Assembly: GCA_030603665.1 (NCBI GenBank)
Contig: JAUVXJ010000016.1
Location: forward strand, 19,427-83,426
Direction: 5' to 3'
Source of the DNA: Chloroflexota bacterium
Lineage (GTDB): Bacteria > Chloroflexota > Anaerolineae > UBA7937 > B3-Chlor
Length of the DNA: 64,000 nt
In this document: piece after piece, positions 26,316 to 34,950 of the stretch
Layout: each line of letters starts with the position of its first letter
Numbering within the stretch: the stretch's first letter is position 1
Translations under genes and position numbers: made by a program
Notes under the pieces: model-generated
Seen by the model: the letters and a program-made list of their open reading frames with translations, nothing else
Told to the model about the DNA's origin: nothing
Database searches by the model: none

Positions 26316-27170
26316 GTGAAAATCAAGAGAGTGGGTGTAGTGGGTGCAGGCATAATGGGGGCGGGAATCGTCCAGGTCTGCGCGCAGTCTGGTTATGAGG
26401 TCGTGGTCTCTGAGGTCAACGACGAGCTGCTGCAGAAGGGCATGGGCACGGTTGATCACTTTCTCGGAAGGGCGGTACAGAAGGAGAAGATCACGGCTGC
26501 ACAAAAGGATGAGATCACGGGGCGCATCCAGGGCACGACCGATATCAAGGATTTCAAGGATTGTGACCTGATCGTGGAGGCGATCATCGAGAATCTGGAC
26601 GTGAAGAAAGAGCTCTTCAAGCAACTGGGCGATATCTGTCCTCCACATGCCCTTCTGACCAGCAATACGTCTTCCATGACCGTTACAGAGATGGCCGCGG
26701 CCTCTGGCCGCATGGACAAAGTGGCCGGGCTGCACTTCTTCAACCCTGTGCCCGTGATGCGGCTGGTGGAAATCGTCACCACCATTGTGACCAGCAACGA
26801 GACGGTCAAGGCCCTGAGAGAGTTCTCTGAGTCTTTGGGGAAGACGGTGGTCATCGCCAAAGACACACCCGGGTTCATAGTGAACCGGTTGCTGATCCCG
26901 TACCTGCTCCATGCCATCCGTCTGCACGAGTCCGGGCTGGCGAGCATCGAGGACATCGACACGGCAATCGAGCTGGGCCTGAACCACCCGATGGGACCTT
27001 TCCGCCTGCTGGATATCCTGGGCAATGATACGACTCTGTTCATCGCCGAGAACATGTTCAACGAGTTCAAGGATGACATGTATGCGGCTCCTGTGTTGCT
27101 CAAGCGCATGGTTACAGCCGGCATTCTGGGCCGCAAGTCGGGGAAGGGCTTCTACGGGGAGGGCAAGTAG
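26316..27170 (+). CDS. 3-hydroxyacyl-CoA (3-hydroxybutyryl-CoA) dehydrogenase
   Basis: A 284-residue NAD-dependent L-3-hydroxyacyl-CoA dehydrogenase of stand-alone Hbd type. The Rossmann motif VGVVGAGIMGAGIVQV starts at residue 6, the catalytic His is in GLHFFNPVPVM (about 137-147), and DTPGFIVNRLL and the C-terminal helical domain follow. The GTG start is preceded by AAAGGAGG. In ring degradation it would oxidise 3-hydroxypimelyl-CoA, the product of the ring-opening hydrolase encoded at 28308. It could equally serve fatty-acid or butyrate metabolism. It follows the MFS gene by 24 bases. Confidence 0.92.
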   Translation: MKIKRVGVVGAGIMGAGIVQVCAQSGYEVVVSEVNDELLQKGMGTVDHFLGRAVQKEKITAAQKDEITGRIQGTTDIKDFKDCDLIVEAIIENLDVKKELFKQLGDICPPHALLTSNTSSMTVTEMAAASGRMDKVAGLHFFNPVPVMRLVEIVTTIVTSNETVKALREFSESLGKTVVIAKDTPGFIVNRLLIPYLLHAIRLHESGLASIEDIDTAIELGLNHPMGPFRLLDILGNDTTLFIAENMFNEFKDDMYAAPVLLKRMVTAGILGRKSGKGFYGEGK

Positions 27171-27312
27171 TAACAGAGCGTTGGCCCTTCCATGGCGGGC
27201 CAGTGGCGCCTGGTAGTCCTTGCCTCGGAGAGGGTGCTGTGTGATGATGCCGCCAGTGGAGGCATGGCCTGTTGGCGATTGCTGCGTGTATTTGTGAGAG
27301 GAGGTGTAGTCT

Positions 27313-28098
27313 ATGACCTACAAACACTTGTTGATCGATCGTGAGGAGAACGTTGCGGTGCTGACCATCAATCGGCCTGAGAAGTACAACGCTCTCAACG
27401 ATGAGGTGGTGGCCGAAATCAGCTCTGCGATGGACGAGCTGGCAGCAGACGACGGGGTGCGTGCCATTGTCATCACCGGTGCAGGGGATAAGGCCTTCAT
27501 ATCCGGAGCGGACGTAGGCATGTTGCAGGATCTGAAGACGTCCAGAGATGCCGTCGCCAACTCCCGGCGGGGGCAAGCGATGACGCTGAAGGTGGAGAAC
27601 CTGCCCAAGCCGGTCATCGCGGCCATCAACGGCTACGCGCTGGGCGGAGGGCTGGAGCTGGCCATGGCTTGTGACATCCGCCTGGCTTCCGACACGGCCA
27701 GGCTGGGGCAGCCGGAGGTCGGCCTGGGCATTAGCCCTGGCTACGGTGGCACCCAACGCCTGCCGCGCCTAGTTGGCAAGGGCATGGCGAAACTGCTCAT
27801 TTTCACCGGGGACATGATTGACGCTCAGGAAGCGTTGCGCATCGGCTTGGTGCAGAGAGTCGTCCCGCAGGGAGAGCTGTTAGCAGAGGCCAAGGCCCTG
27901 GCCGGGAAGCTGGCCACGAAGCCCCCACTGACTTTGGCAGCGTGCAAGGAAGCCATAAACCTGGGTCTGGAGGTGGATCTGGAGAGGGGGCTTTCCATCG
28001 AGTCCCTGGAGTTCGGCATACTGCGCTCGACCGAGGACTATCGGGAGGGAACGTCCGCCTTCCTGGAGAAGAGAAAGCCGGTCTTCAAGGGCAAGTAG
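27313..28098 (+). CDS. Enoyl-CoA hydratase (crotonase)
   Basis: A 261-residue crotonase with both catalytic glutamates: GGGLELAMACD (about residues 109-119) and LGQPEVGLGISPGYGGTQRL (about 131-150). This second stretch is the standard one of short-chain enoyl-CoA hydratases, unlike the Dch-type paralogue at 22754. It ends KRKPVFKGK. AGAGGAGG precedes the ATG. It should hydrate linear enoyl-CoAs after ring opening. A gap of 142 bases separates it from the dehydrogenase, with no clear promoter or terminator. Confidence 0.9.
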   Translation: MTYKHLLIDREENVAVLTINRPEKYNALNDEVVAEISSAMDELAADDGVRAIVITGAGDKAFISGADVGMLQDLKTSRDAVANSRRGQAMTLKVENLPKPVIAAINGYALGGGLELAMACDIRLASDTARLGQPEVGLGISPGYGGTQRLPRLVGKGMAKLLIFTGDMIDAQEALRIGLVQRVVPQGELLAEAKALAGKLATKPPLTLAACKEAINLGLEVDLERGLSIESLEFGILRSTEDYREGTSAFLEKRKPVFKGK

Positions 28099-28119
28099 CG
28101 CATGAATGACGACACCAGC

Positions 28120-28149
28120 TTGACACGCGTTGTGGAGATGCGCTATAAT
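28120..28149 (+). promoter_or_regulatory. Promoter of the ring-opening hydrolase gene
   Basis: TTGACA (28120-28125) and TATAAT (28144-28149) are both perfect, with 18-base spacing. Transcription should begin near 28156, inside an inverted repeat, leaving a leader of about 150 nucleotides. Confidence 0.78.
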
Positions 28150-28151
28150 GC

Positions 28152-28180
28152 ACATGTGGCGTCCAATGGGCGCCATATGT
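28152..28180. promoter_or_regulatory. Inverted repeat at the transcription start (possible operator)
   Basis: ACATGTGGCG (28152-28161) and CGCCATATGT (28171-28180) form a 10-bp inverted repeat with one mismatch, centred about 16 bases after the -10 box. The position suits an operator for a repressor. As RNA, a G-U pair replaces the mismatch, so a 5' hairpin is the alternative. Confidence 0.45.
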
Positions 28181-28307
28181 CTCTGCCGACATACTTTAGC
28201 CCGGAGACTATGCGGATGGCGTATCCCACCGGCGCTACTACGTGACCCTCAAGAGCCCCATTCTCGGGGCAAAGAAAACACAGAGAGATTGCAAAGGAGA
28301 TGAGTAG

Positions 28308-29450
28308 ATGGCACTAGAATGGCTACCGAGAGACCATGAGATCAAGGACCACGAACTCTGGGGGAATGAGCATTTCGGCACGATGGATGATGCCCCATGC
28401 GTGGTCTACGAGAAGAAGCCGATCGTTGACCCGAAGGGGAATCCTGTCGAGGGGCTGTACAGCGCCTGGGTCTGGCTGAACAACCCGCGGCAGTACAACT
28501 CCTATACCACCGAGATGGTTAAGGGGGTGATCGCCGGCATGACCAACGCGGCCGCTGACAGGAGCGTGGTGGCGGTGGTCTTCACCGGGGTTGGCGACAG
28601 GGCCTGGTGCACAGGTGGCAATACCAAGGAGTACGCCGAGTACTACAGCGGGAGGCCCACCGAGTACGCCCTGTACATGGATCTGTTCAACGGCATGGTG
28701 GACAGCATCCTGGACTGCAAGAAGCCGGTCATCTGCCGAGCCAACGGGATGAGAGTGGCCGGAGGTCAGGAGATAGGTGGGGCGTGCGACTTGTTGATTT
28801 CGTCTGACACAGCGATCTACGGTCAGGCTGGTCCGAGACATGGTTCCGCTCCGGTGGGTGGCTCTTCCGACTTCCTGCCGTGGGCCCTGAACATGGAAGA
28901 TGCCATGTGGAACTGCATCTCCTGTGAGATGTGGAGCGCCTACAAGATGTTCCGCAAGGGATACATCAGCAAGGTGGTCCGGGTGCTGAAGGACGAGAAG
29001 GGCAACTGGGTCAGGAACCCGCTGGTCATCACTGAGGATTACGTGCGCGATGGTGAGATCGTCTACGGCGAGTCCAAGAGTGGCGATGAGCTGAAGCAGG
29101 CACGGGAGTTTGCGTTCAACACGCCTGCCGACTTCGAACTGCTCGACGCGGAGGTCGACAAGATGCTGTGGACTTTCACCAATCTGTTCCCCAACTGCCT
29201 CCAGATGTCCATCGATTCCATTAGGGCCAAGAAGAAGTTCTTCTGGGATCAAGGCAAGTTGTACTACCGCCACTGGCTGGCGGCCAATATGTCCAGCGAG
29301 GCCTTCTTGGGCTTCCACGCCTTCAACACCAAGAAGATCACCGGCAAGGACACCATTGACTTCATCAAGTACCGTCAGCTACTCAATGAAGCTCGGCTCG
29401 TGGATGATGAGTTCATGGCCGAAGTGTTGGGTAAGCCTCAAGAGCAGTAG
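28308..29450 (+). CDS. bamA: 6-oxocyclohex-1-ene-1-carbonyl-CoA hydrolase
   Basis: A 380-residue protein, longer than ordinary crotonases and of the length usual for Oah/BamA, the ring-opening hydrolase of benzoyl-CoA degradation. It adds water to and cleaves the C-C bond of 6-oxocyclohexenecarbonyl-CoA, giving 3-hydroxypimelyl-CoA. The N-terminal extension (DHELWGNEHFGTM, about residues 13-25), GVGDRAWCTGGNTKEYAEYY (about 98-117), RVAGGQEIGGACDLLISSD and AGPRHGSAPVGGSSDFLPW are the stretches I know from BamA, widely used as a marker for anaerobic aromatic degraders. It has its own promoter, and a strong hairpin follows. Confidence 0.93.
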   Translation: MALEWLPRDHEIKDHELWGNEHFGTMDDAPCVVYEKKPIVDPKGNPVEGLYSAWVWLNNPRQYNSYTTEMVKGVIAGMTNAAADRSVVAVVFTGVGDRAWCTGGNTKEYAEYYSGRPTEYALYMDLFNGMVDSILDCKKPVICRANGMRVAGGQEIGGACDLLISSDTAIYGQAGPRHGSAPVGGSSDFLPWALNMEDAMWNCISCEMWSAYKMFRKGYISKVVRVLKDEKGNWVRNPLVITEDYVRDGEIVYGESKSGDELKQAREFAFNTPADFELLDAEVDKMLWTFTNLFPNCLQMSIDSIRAKKKFFWDQGKLYYRHWLAANMSSEAFLGFHAFNTKKITGKDTIDFIKYRQLLNEARLVDDEFMAEVLGKPQEQ

Positions 29451-29535
29451 GTTAGCGAACCGAGGTCCCTGGCACATGCCGTTGCGGACCTCTCTGCGCG
29501 GCAGGGCTGCTCTGGGCTAATACGGTCGATATCCT

Positions 29536-29573
29536 GGGTAGTTCACACCCGCACCTAGAGGTGTGAACTACCC
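29536..29573. terminator. Strong 14-bp hairpin after the ring hydrolase
   Basis: GGGTAGTTCACACC and GGTGTGAACTACCC form a perfect stem with a 10-base loop, about 85 bases past the stop. A weak T-rich tract (CCTCTTT) follows. It may end the monocistronic transcript or be a mobile hairpin element. The remaining bases of 29451-29835 hold only the next promoter; frames there look non-coding. Confidence 0.5.
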
Positions 29574-29751
29574 CCTCTTTGGGTGGGTCATCATTATCCT
29601 GGAATGCGCCACAACCCATCATCGTGTCCCTGCGACCGGTCCAGTTCCGGCAAGGCTGGGACAGATAGCGCGAGGGCGCCCTCTGGAAGAATGGGTTCTC
29701 GTCATGCGTCTGGCCGGAGGGCGACCCTGTTAGTTCTCTACACCGCGCTAC

Positions 29752-29780
29752 TTGGCAAAAGACACTTGCGGTGCTATAAT
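29752..29780 (+). promoter_or_regulatory. Promoter of the acyl-CoA ligase gene
   Basis: TTGGCA (29752-29757) and TATAAT (29775-29780) with 17-base spacing lie about 55 bases before the ATG at 29836. Confidence 0.72.
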
Positions 29781-29835
29781 GGCGGTATGGTGAGGACGGA
29801 GTGCGAGTACTGAATCTTAGCAAGGGAGGGACGAG

Positions 29836-31419
29836 ATGGCGGTCTGGTTGAACGTTGGCGAGATCATGAGGGTCAATGCCGTCAAGTTCGGCGACAAGAT
29901 GGCCGTGAAGGGCCTGGCGGTGAAGGATGGTTTCAATGAACTGTCCTTCAAAGAGTATAACGAAAAGGGCTGTCGCTTGGCCAACGCCTGGCTGGACATG
30001 GGACTCAAGAAGGGCGACAGGATCTCCGTGTTGCTCTTCAACGTCATGGAGTACATGGACATCTACCTCGCGGCCGCCAAGGCTGGCATGGTCGTGGTCC
30101 CCATCAACTTCAGGTGGGTGGGTTCGGAGATCGAGTATGTGGTGAACAACTCCGAGTCCAAGGCCTTCATCTGTAGCGAGGAGTTTGTGAAGGACGTTGA
30201 TGCCATCAAAGACGCCTTCGAGCAGGTAGGCTCTGGCCGGTTTGTCTATGTTGGCGACGAGGCCAAGACTCCGAAGGGCTATCTGAACTACGAGAAGATC
30301 ATAGCGGAGGCCTCTCCCGAGGAACCTGATATCAAGGTGGACCCCGAGGACACCTGGATCCATCTATACACCTCCGGAACGACCGGGAAACCCAAGGGGG
30401 TGATCAGGTCCCACGAATCGTACACCGCATTCTACTTCATCAATGAGATCGATTTCGGGTACCGTCCCGATGACATCGGGATGATCGTCATGCCCCTGTG
30501 CCACGTGAACTCAACCTTCTATTCCTTCGTGTTCTCGTACATCGGCGGGGGGGTATATATCCATCGGGCCAGGCACTACGATCCAGAGGAGCTGTTGCAG
30601 ATCATAGAGAGGGAGAAGGTCACTTTCACCTCCCTGGTTCCGACGCACTACATCATGATGCTGAACCTGCCTGAGGAAGCGCGGACCAAGTACGACCTGT
30701 CTTCTGTTCGGCAGTTGTTGATCTCCTCTGCGCCAGCTCGCAAGGAGACCAAGGTGGGCATCGTGGAGATGTTCCCCAATGCCGAGTTGTTGGAAGCCTA
30801 TGGGTCGACTGAGGCTGGGTTGGTGACCCTCCTCAAGCCCCACGAGCAGCTGACGAAGCTGGGATCGATCGGCACCGAATGCGCCGGGACGGACTTGATC
30901 AAGCTTCTGGACGATGATGGCAACCCCGTACCCCGGGGCGAAGTTGGCGAACTGTACTCCCGCGGGCCGATGATGTTCGATGAGTACTGGAAGATGCCCG
31001 AGAAGACGGCGAGTTCGTTCCGAGGAGAGTACTTCAGCGCCGGCGACATGGCCAAGCAGGACGAGGATGGCTACTACTACATCGTCGACCGCAAGGACAA
31101 CATGATCATCACGGGCGGTGAGAAGGTCTATCCCTCGGACGTGGAGTCGGTGTTGGCCTCCCATGGCGGCGTGCTGGACGTGGCCGTGATCGGCGTACCC
31201 GATGAGAAGTGGGGCGAGTCGGTCAAAGCGGTGGTCATCCCCAAGGACCCCAAGGACCCGCCGGGTGCCGAAGAGATCATGGAGTTCACCCGCGGGAAGC
31301 TCGCCGGCTACAGGCGGCCCAAAAGCGTGGACTTCATCAAACCGGAGGAGATGCCACGGACGGCAACGGGCAAGATCATCCACCGCATCCTGAGGGAGCG
31401 ATACCTAGAGCAAGAATAG
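29836..31419 (+). CDS. AMP-forming acyl/aryl-CoA ligase
   Basis: A 527-residue ANL-superfamily ligase that makes an acyl-AMP and then an acyl-CoA. Motifs are the P-loop YTSGTTGKPKGVIRSH (about residues 178-193), YGSTEAGL (about 318), the hinge DRKDNMIITGGEKVYPSDVE (about 416-435) and the catalytic lysine in PRTATGKIIHR near the C-terminus. The ligand pocket is not diagnostic, but the setting makes benzoate, a hydroxybenzoate, a cyclohexane carboxylate or a phenylalkanoate likely. AAGGGAGG precedes the ATG. It has its own promoter. Confidence 0.85.
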   Translation: MAVWLNVGEIMRVNAVKFGDKMAVKGLAVKDGFNELSFKEYNEKGCRLANAWLDMGLKKGDRISVLLFNVMEYMDIYLAAAKAGMVVVPINFRWVGSEIEYVVNNSESKAFICSEEFVKDVDAIKDAFEQVGSGRFVYVGDEAKTPKGYLNYEKIIAEASPEEPDIKVDPEDTWIHLYTSGTTGKPKGVIRSHESYTAFYFINEIDFGYRPDDIGMIVMPLCHVNSTFYSFVFSYIGGGVYIHRARHYDPEELLQIIEREKVTFTSLVPTHYIMMLNLPEEARTKYDLSSVRQLLISSAPARKETKVGIVEMFPNAELLEAYGSTEAGLVTLLKPHEQLTKLGSIGTECAGTDLIKLLDDDGNPVPRGEVGELYSRGPMMFDEYWKMPEKTASSFRGEYFSAGDMAKQDEDGYYYIVDRKDNMIITGGEKVYPSDVESVLASHGGVLDVAVIGVPDEKWGESVKAVVIPKDPKDPPGAEEIMEFTRGKLAGYRRPKSVDFIKPEEMPRTATGKIIHRILRERYLEQE

Positions 31420-31437
31420 CCGCCGGCTGGTAGGCGT

Positions 31438-31466
31438 TTGCGGCAAGCTGTGCATCTGCCTACAAT
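31438..31466 (+). promoter_or_regulatory. Candidate promoter before the second SDR
   Basis: TTGCGG (31438-31443) and TACAAT (31461-31466) have 17-base spacing. The -35 box is weak and the -10 box good. It would drive the SDR, FAD/Fe-S, reductase, activase and dehydrogenase genes as one operon to 38159. Confidence 0.45.
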
Positions 31467-31545
31467 AGCGTTCCTGTCGCTGGCATAGGGGCCGCAGGCT
31501 CACAAGGCAGGCCGTTACTGGCTTCGTTCGTAGCTTGAGAGGAAC

Positions 31546-32313
31546 GTGAGCTCTCGCATATCATACGACCTCAGCGGCGCCGTAGCCATCATAACTGGTG
31601 CTGGCCGAGGCATCGGCAAGGCCATCGCTCTCTCCCTAGCGGCAGCCCAAGCCTCTGTGGTGGTCGCAAGCCGCAATGGTCCGGATTTGGACGCGGTTAC
31701 CGCGGAAATCCGCGAGGCTGGAGGCAAGGCCGTGCCGGTGGTCGCCGACTTGACCTCTAGTGAGCAAATCGAGCACTTGGTCGAGGTCACCGTTGGTGAA
31801 TGCGGCAGAATCGACATCCTTGTGAACAATGCCTCCACGAGCCACATGGCGCCGTTGTTGGAATTCAGTCAGAAAGGTTGGGACAGGATATTCGACACTA
31901 ACTGCAGGGGAGCATTTCTACTGAGTCGTGCTGCTGCGCGGAAGATGATCGATCAAGGGGGAGGAAAGATCATCAACGTTACCACAGTAGGAGCAGAACG
32001 AGGAAGTATGGGCATGGCCGCCTACAATGCGAGCAAAGCTGCGTTGAAGATGCTCACCATGTGCATGGCCGTGGAGTGGGCCCCCTACGGTATCAACGTC
32101 AACGCGGTGGGACCTGGCCTGACGAGAACTGAGTTCAGCAGGCCGATATGGGACCATGCTGAGCGTGCGAGTAGATACTTGAGAGCCGTCCCCAAAGGTC
32201 GGGTAGCTGAGCCCGAGGAGATCGTGGGGGCGGTTCTTTTCTTGGCCTCGGATGCATCGAACTTCATCACCGGCCAGTCCATATACGTGGACGGCGGGTT
32301 TCTTGCCTCGTGA
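31546..32313 (+). CDS. SDR family oxidoreductase
   Basis: A 255-residue classical SDR starting at GTG 31546 after GAGAGGAA. Motifs are TGAGRGIGKAI (residues 18-28), NNAST, and YNASKAALKM (catalytic Tyr/Lys). The C-terminus has GQSIYVDGGFLAS. It may oxidise a hydroxylated alicyclic CoA ester, as BadH does with 2-hydroxycyclohexanecarbonyl-CoA. That is inferred from context; the sequence only supports an NAD(P)-dependent alcohol dehydrogenase. It sits 30 bases before the FAD/Fe-S gene. Confidence 0.85.
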   Translation: MSSRISYDLSGAVAIITGAGRGIGKAIALSLAAAQASVVVASRNGPDLDAVTAEIREAGGKAVPVVADLTSSEQIEHLVEVTVGECGRIDILVNNASTSHMAPLLEFSQKGWDRIFDTNCRGAFLLSRAAARKMIDQGGGKIINVTTVGAERGSMGMAAYNASKAALKMLTMCMAVEWAPYGINVNAVGPGLTRTEFSRPIWDHAERASRYLRAVPKGRVAEPEEIVGAVLFLASDASNFITGQSIYVDGGFLAS

Positions 32314-32343
32314 CCTTTTCCTAAGAGTGAAGGAGGAAAGTCC

Positions 32344-34929
32344 ATGGACTACGTCAAGGAACTGCAGGAGATCGTCGGCGAAGAGAGCGTCCGAGCGGAC
32401 GAGGTCGAACTGACGGCCTACTCTCGCGACATGTCAGTTCATGTCGGCATTCCAGATGTGATCGTCTTTGCTAACTCAACTGATCAGGTGTCGAAGATCA
32501 TGGCCTTGGCCAATGAGCAGAGAATACCGGTGATCCCGCGAGGCTCGGGTACCAGCGTGACGGGCGCCGTCCTTGCTCCCACGGGAGGTATCGTCCTCGA
32601 TCTCTCCAAGATGAACAAGATCAGGGAGATCAACAGGGATGATGGCTACGTGGTGGCGGAACCGGGGGTTATCCTTGCCCAGTTGAACGCGGCGCTGGCA
32701 CCTACCCATTTCTATCCCCCAGACCCGAGCAGTGGGGTCTTGGCTTCCATCGGCGGGACGGTGGCCACCAACGCCAGCGGTGAGCGAGCCGCAAAGTATG
32801 GGGGAACCAAGGACTGGATCCTGGGGCTGGAGGTGGTGCTGGCCGATGGCCGCGTCGTCAACACAGGCACGACGGTCCCCAAGAGCTCCTCAGGTTTTGA
32901 CTTGACGCACGTCTTCGTTGGCTCAGAGGGGACGCTGGGCGTGGTGACAGAGGTCACGGCCAAGATTCTCCCCATGCCCGAGTACGTGGCTTTCACCACC
33001 ATCAGTTTCAAAGAACTTGAGGACGCAGGCGCTGCAGTTACCGACATACTGACCCAGGGCATCCCCCTTTCCAAGGGCGAGGTCCTGGACAACGTTTCCC
33101 TAGATGTGGTCAAGGAGGTCATGGGGCTGGACATCCCCGACGAGGTGGGGTGCATGCTCTTCATCCAGGTCGACGGCCAGACAGACCTCGTCAAGCAGCA
33201 AATGAAGCAGATCGGCGAGATCGCAGACCACCATGGTCAGATCGGCATGCAGTGGACGGATGATGCTGCGGAGATGGCCAAGATCTGGGCGGCTCGCTCA
33301 GGTTTGGTGGCAGCCTTGTCCAAGGTTGTCCGGGGTGAGCGCCTAATACCACTGGTTGAGGACTTTGGAGTGCCTGTTAGCAAGATCCCTGCCGTGATCA
33401 AGGGGATCCAGGAGATAGGGGAGGAGCACGGGTTCCGAATCGCCAGTTTTGGACACGTGGGGGACGGGAATATCCATGCCGTACTTCTGCTGGATGCCCG
33501 GAAGCCCGAGCACTGGGAAAAGGGCAAACAGATCGCCCAGAATTTCATCGCCCTGACCCTGGAACTAGGCGGCACGCTGACCGCGGAACACGGAACCGGG
33601 ATGGCGAAATCGCCCTTCATGGTGGAGGAACTGGGAGTCGGCCAGGATGTGATGAGGGACATCAAGAAGGCTTTGGATCCCAACGCCATCCTGAATCCTG
33701 GCAAGATGGGCCTGGATGATCTGGTCGGCGACATCTACGATCACTTTGCCTTCACGGAGCTCCTGGAGAAGCCTGAGCAGGTGGAGAGTTATGGTAAGCC
33801 CACCGATGACGAGATCCTAGCTTGTATCCAGTGTGGGTTCTGCCGTTTGGGCTGCCCCATCTTTGCCGAGACCGCTCTGGAGTCGCGGAACGCCAGAGGA
33901 CATGTGATACTGGCTTACAATCTGATGACAGGCCTGATCGAGCCGTCGCAGGAGTTGGCCGCCAGCTTCTACGAGTGCACCACTTGCCTGAACTGCAAGG
34001 CCACGTGTCCGGCGGGCGTAGAGGTGGTTGAGATAGTCGGCGCTGCTCGCCAGCGGCTTGTAGAGGCCGGGTATCTCCCGGATGTCTTTGTGCCCATGGT
34101 GGAGAGCGTAGAAAGAGAGGGCAACCCCTTCGGCGAGGCTGCGGAGAAGCGGACGGAGACCTATCCCTCCGACTACATGGAGAGGATCGCCCCGCTCGAA
34201 GAGGCGGATGTGCTCCTCTATCTCGGCTGCACCGGTTCCTATCAGGATCTGTATATCGTGCCCTCGATGATGCAGCTGATGGACAGCCAGGGCGTTAAGT
34301 ACGCCGTGCTGGGAGAAGAGGAGAACTGCTGCGGTTACGTGGCTTACCTCGTCGGTGATGAGGACACCTTCGAGGGATGCATGAACAAGAACGTGGAGAC
34401 CTTCTCGAAGTTGAACCCCAAGATGATAGTCACGACATGCGCTGGCTGCCACAGAACCCTGCGCGACCTGTATCGTGAACGGGCTGGGTTCGATGTGGAG
34501 GTTCTGCACGCTGTCGAGTACATGGAGAGACTGGTATCCGAAGGGAAGCTGAAGTTCAAGGGGGAGTTCCCGGCGAAGGTCATCTATCACGATCCTTGCG
34601 ACATCGGCAGGCACATGAACATATACGAGGCACCTAGGAATGTGCTCAAGGCCATCCCTGGAGTGGAGCTGATGGAGTTCAATTTGAACCGTGCTTTGGC
34701 CAAGTGCTGCGGGGGCGGTGGAGGACTCAAGGGCTTCGATGGTGATCTGAGCTCCGCGCTGGCCGACAAGCGGGTGGCGGAGGCCATGGACCTGGGCGCT
34801 GAGATCATCGTCTCTGCGTGCCCGACGTGCAAGAGCAATCTGAAGCTGGCGGCTGCCAAGCTCCAGCGAGAGCGCAAACAGCGGATGAGGGTTATGGACA
34901 TCACGGAGGTGGTGGCTGAGGCGTTGTGA
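32344..34929 (+). CDS. GlcD-type FAD oxidase fused to Fe-S and CCG domains
   Basis: An 861-residue fusion. The N-terminal half is a PCMH-type FAD-linked oxidase (IPVIPRGSGTSVTGAVLAP, about residues 60-78; C-terminal cap to about 460), as in D-lactate, glycolate and D-2-hydroxyglutarate dehydrogenases. It is joined to a ferredoxin domain with CIQCGFCRLGCP (about 494) and CTTCLNCKATCP (about 545), then two CCG domains of GlpC/HdrD/LutA type (ENCCGYV about 660; CCGGGGG about 789; CPTC about 826). The family oxidises 2-hydroxy acids and passes electrons to quinone, Etf or another Fe-S partner. It directly precedes the benzoyl-CoA reductase-like genes by 21 bases. It is the only CCG protein in the window. 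Confidence 0.88.
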   Translation: MDYVKELQEIVGEESVRADEVELTAYSRDMSVHVGIPDVIVFANSTDQVSKIMALANEQRIPVIPRGSGTSVTGAVLAPTGGIVLDLSKMNKIREINRDDGYVVAEPGVILAQLNAALAPTHFYPPDPSSGVLASIGGTVATNASGERAAKYGGTKDWILGLEVVLADGRVVNTGTTVPKSSSGFDLTHVFVGSEGTLGVVTEVTAKILPMPEYVAFTTISFKELEDAGAAVTDILTQGIPLSKGEVLDNVSLDVVKEVMGLDIPDEVGCMLFIQVDGQTDLVKQQMKQIGEIADHHGQIGMQWTDDAAEMAKIWAARSGLVAALSKVVRGERLIPLVEDFGVPVSKIPAVIKGIQEIGEEHGFRIASFGHVGDGNIHAVLLLDARKPEHWEKGKQIAQNFIALTLELGGTLTAEHGTGMAKSPFMVEELGVGQDVMRDIKKALDPNAILNPGKMGLDDLVGDIYDHFAFTELLEKPEQVESYGKPTDDEILACIQCGFCRLGCPIFAETALESRNARGHVILAYNLMTGLIEPSQELAASFYECTTCLNCKATCPAGVEVVEIVGAARQRLVEAGYLPDVFVPMVESVEREGNPFGEAAEKRTETYPSDYMERIAPLEEADVLLYLGCTGSYQDLYIVPSMMQLMDSQGVKYAVLGEEENCCGYVAYLVGDEDTFEGCMNKNVETFSKLNPKMIVTTCAGCHRTLRDLYRERAGFDVEVLHAVEYMERLVSEGKLKFKGEFPAKVIYHDPCDIGRHMNIYEAPRNVLKAIPGVELMEFNLNRALAKCCGGGGGLKGFDGDLSSALADKRVAEAMDLGAEIIVSACPTCKSNLKLAAAKLQRERKQRMRVMDITEVVAEAL

Positions 34930-34950
34930 CGCCCGTAGCGAGAGGATACG

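Noticed and set aside
28323..29318. Minus-strand 331-codon frame opposite bamA
   Set aside because: bamA is clearly the coding strand; the shadow lacks any motif.
29583..29813. 76-codon frame before the acyl-CoA ligase
   Set aside because: It crosses the promoter at 29752-29780 and has no ribosome binding site.
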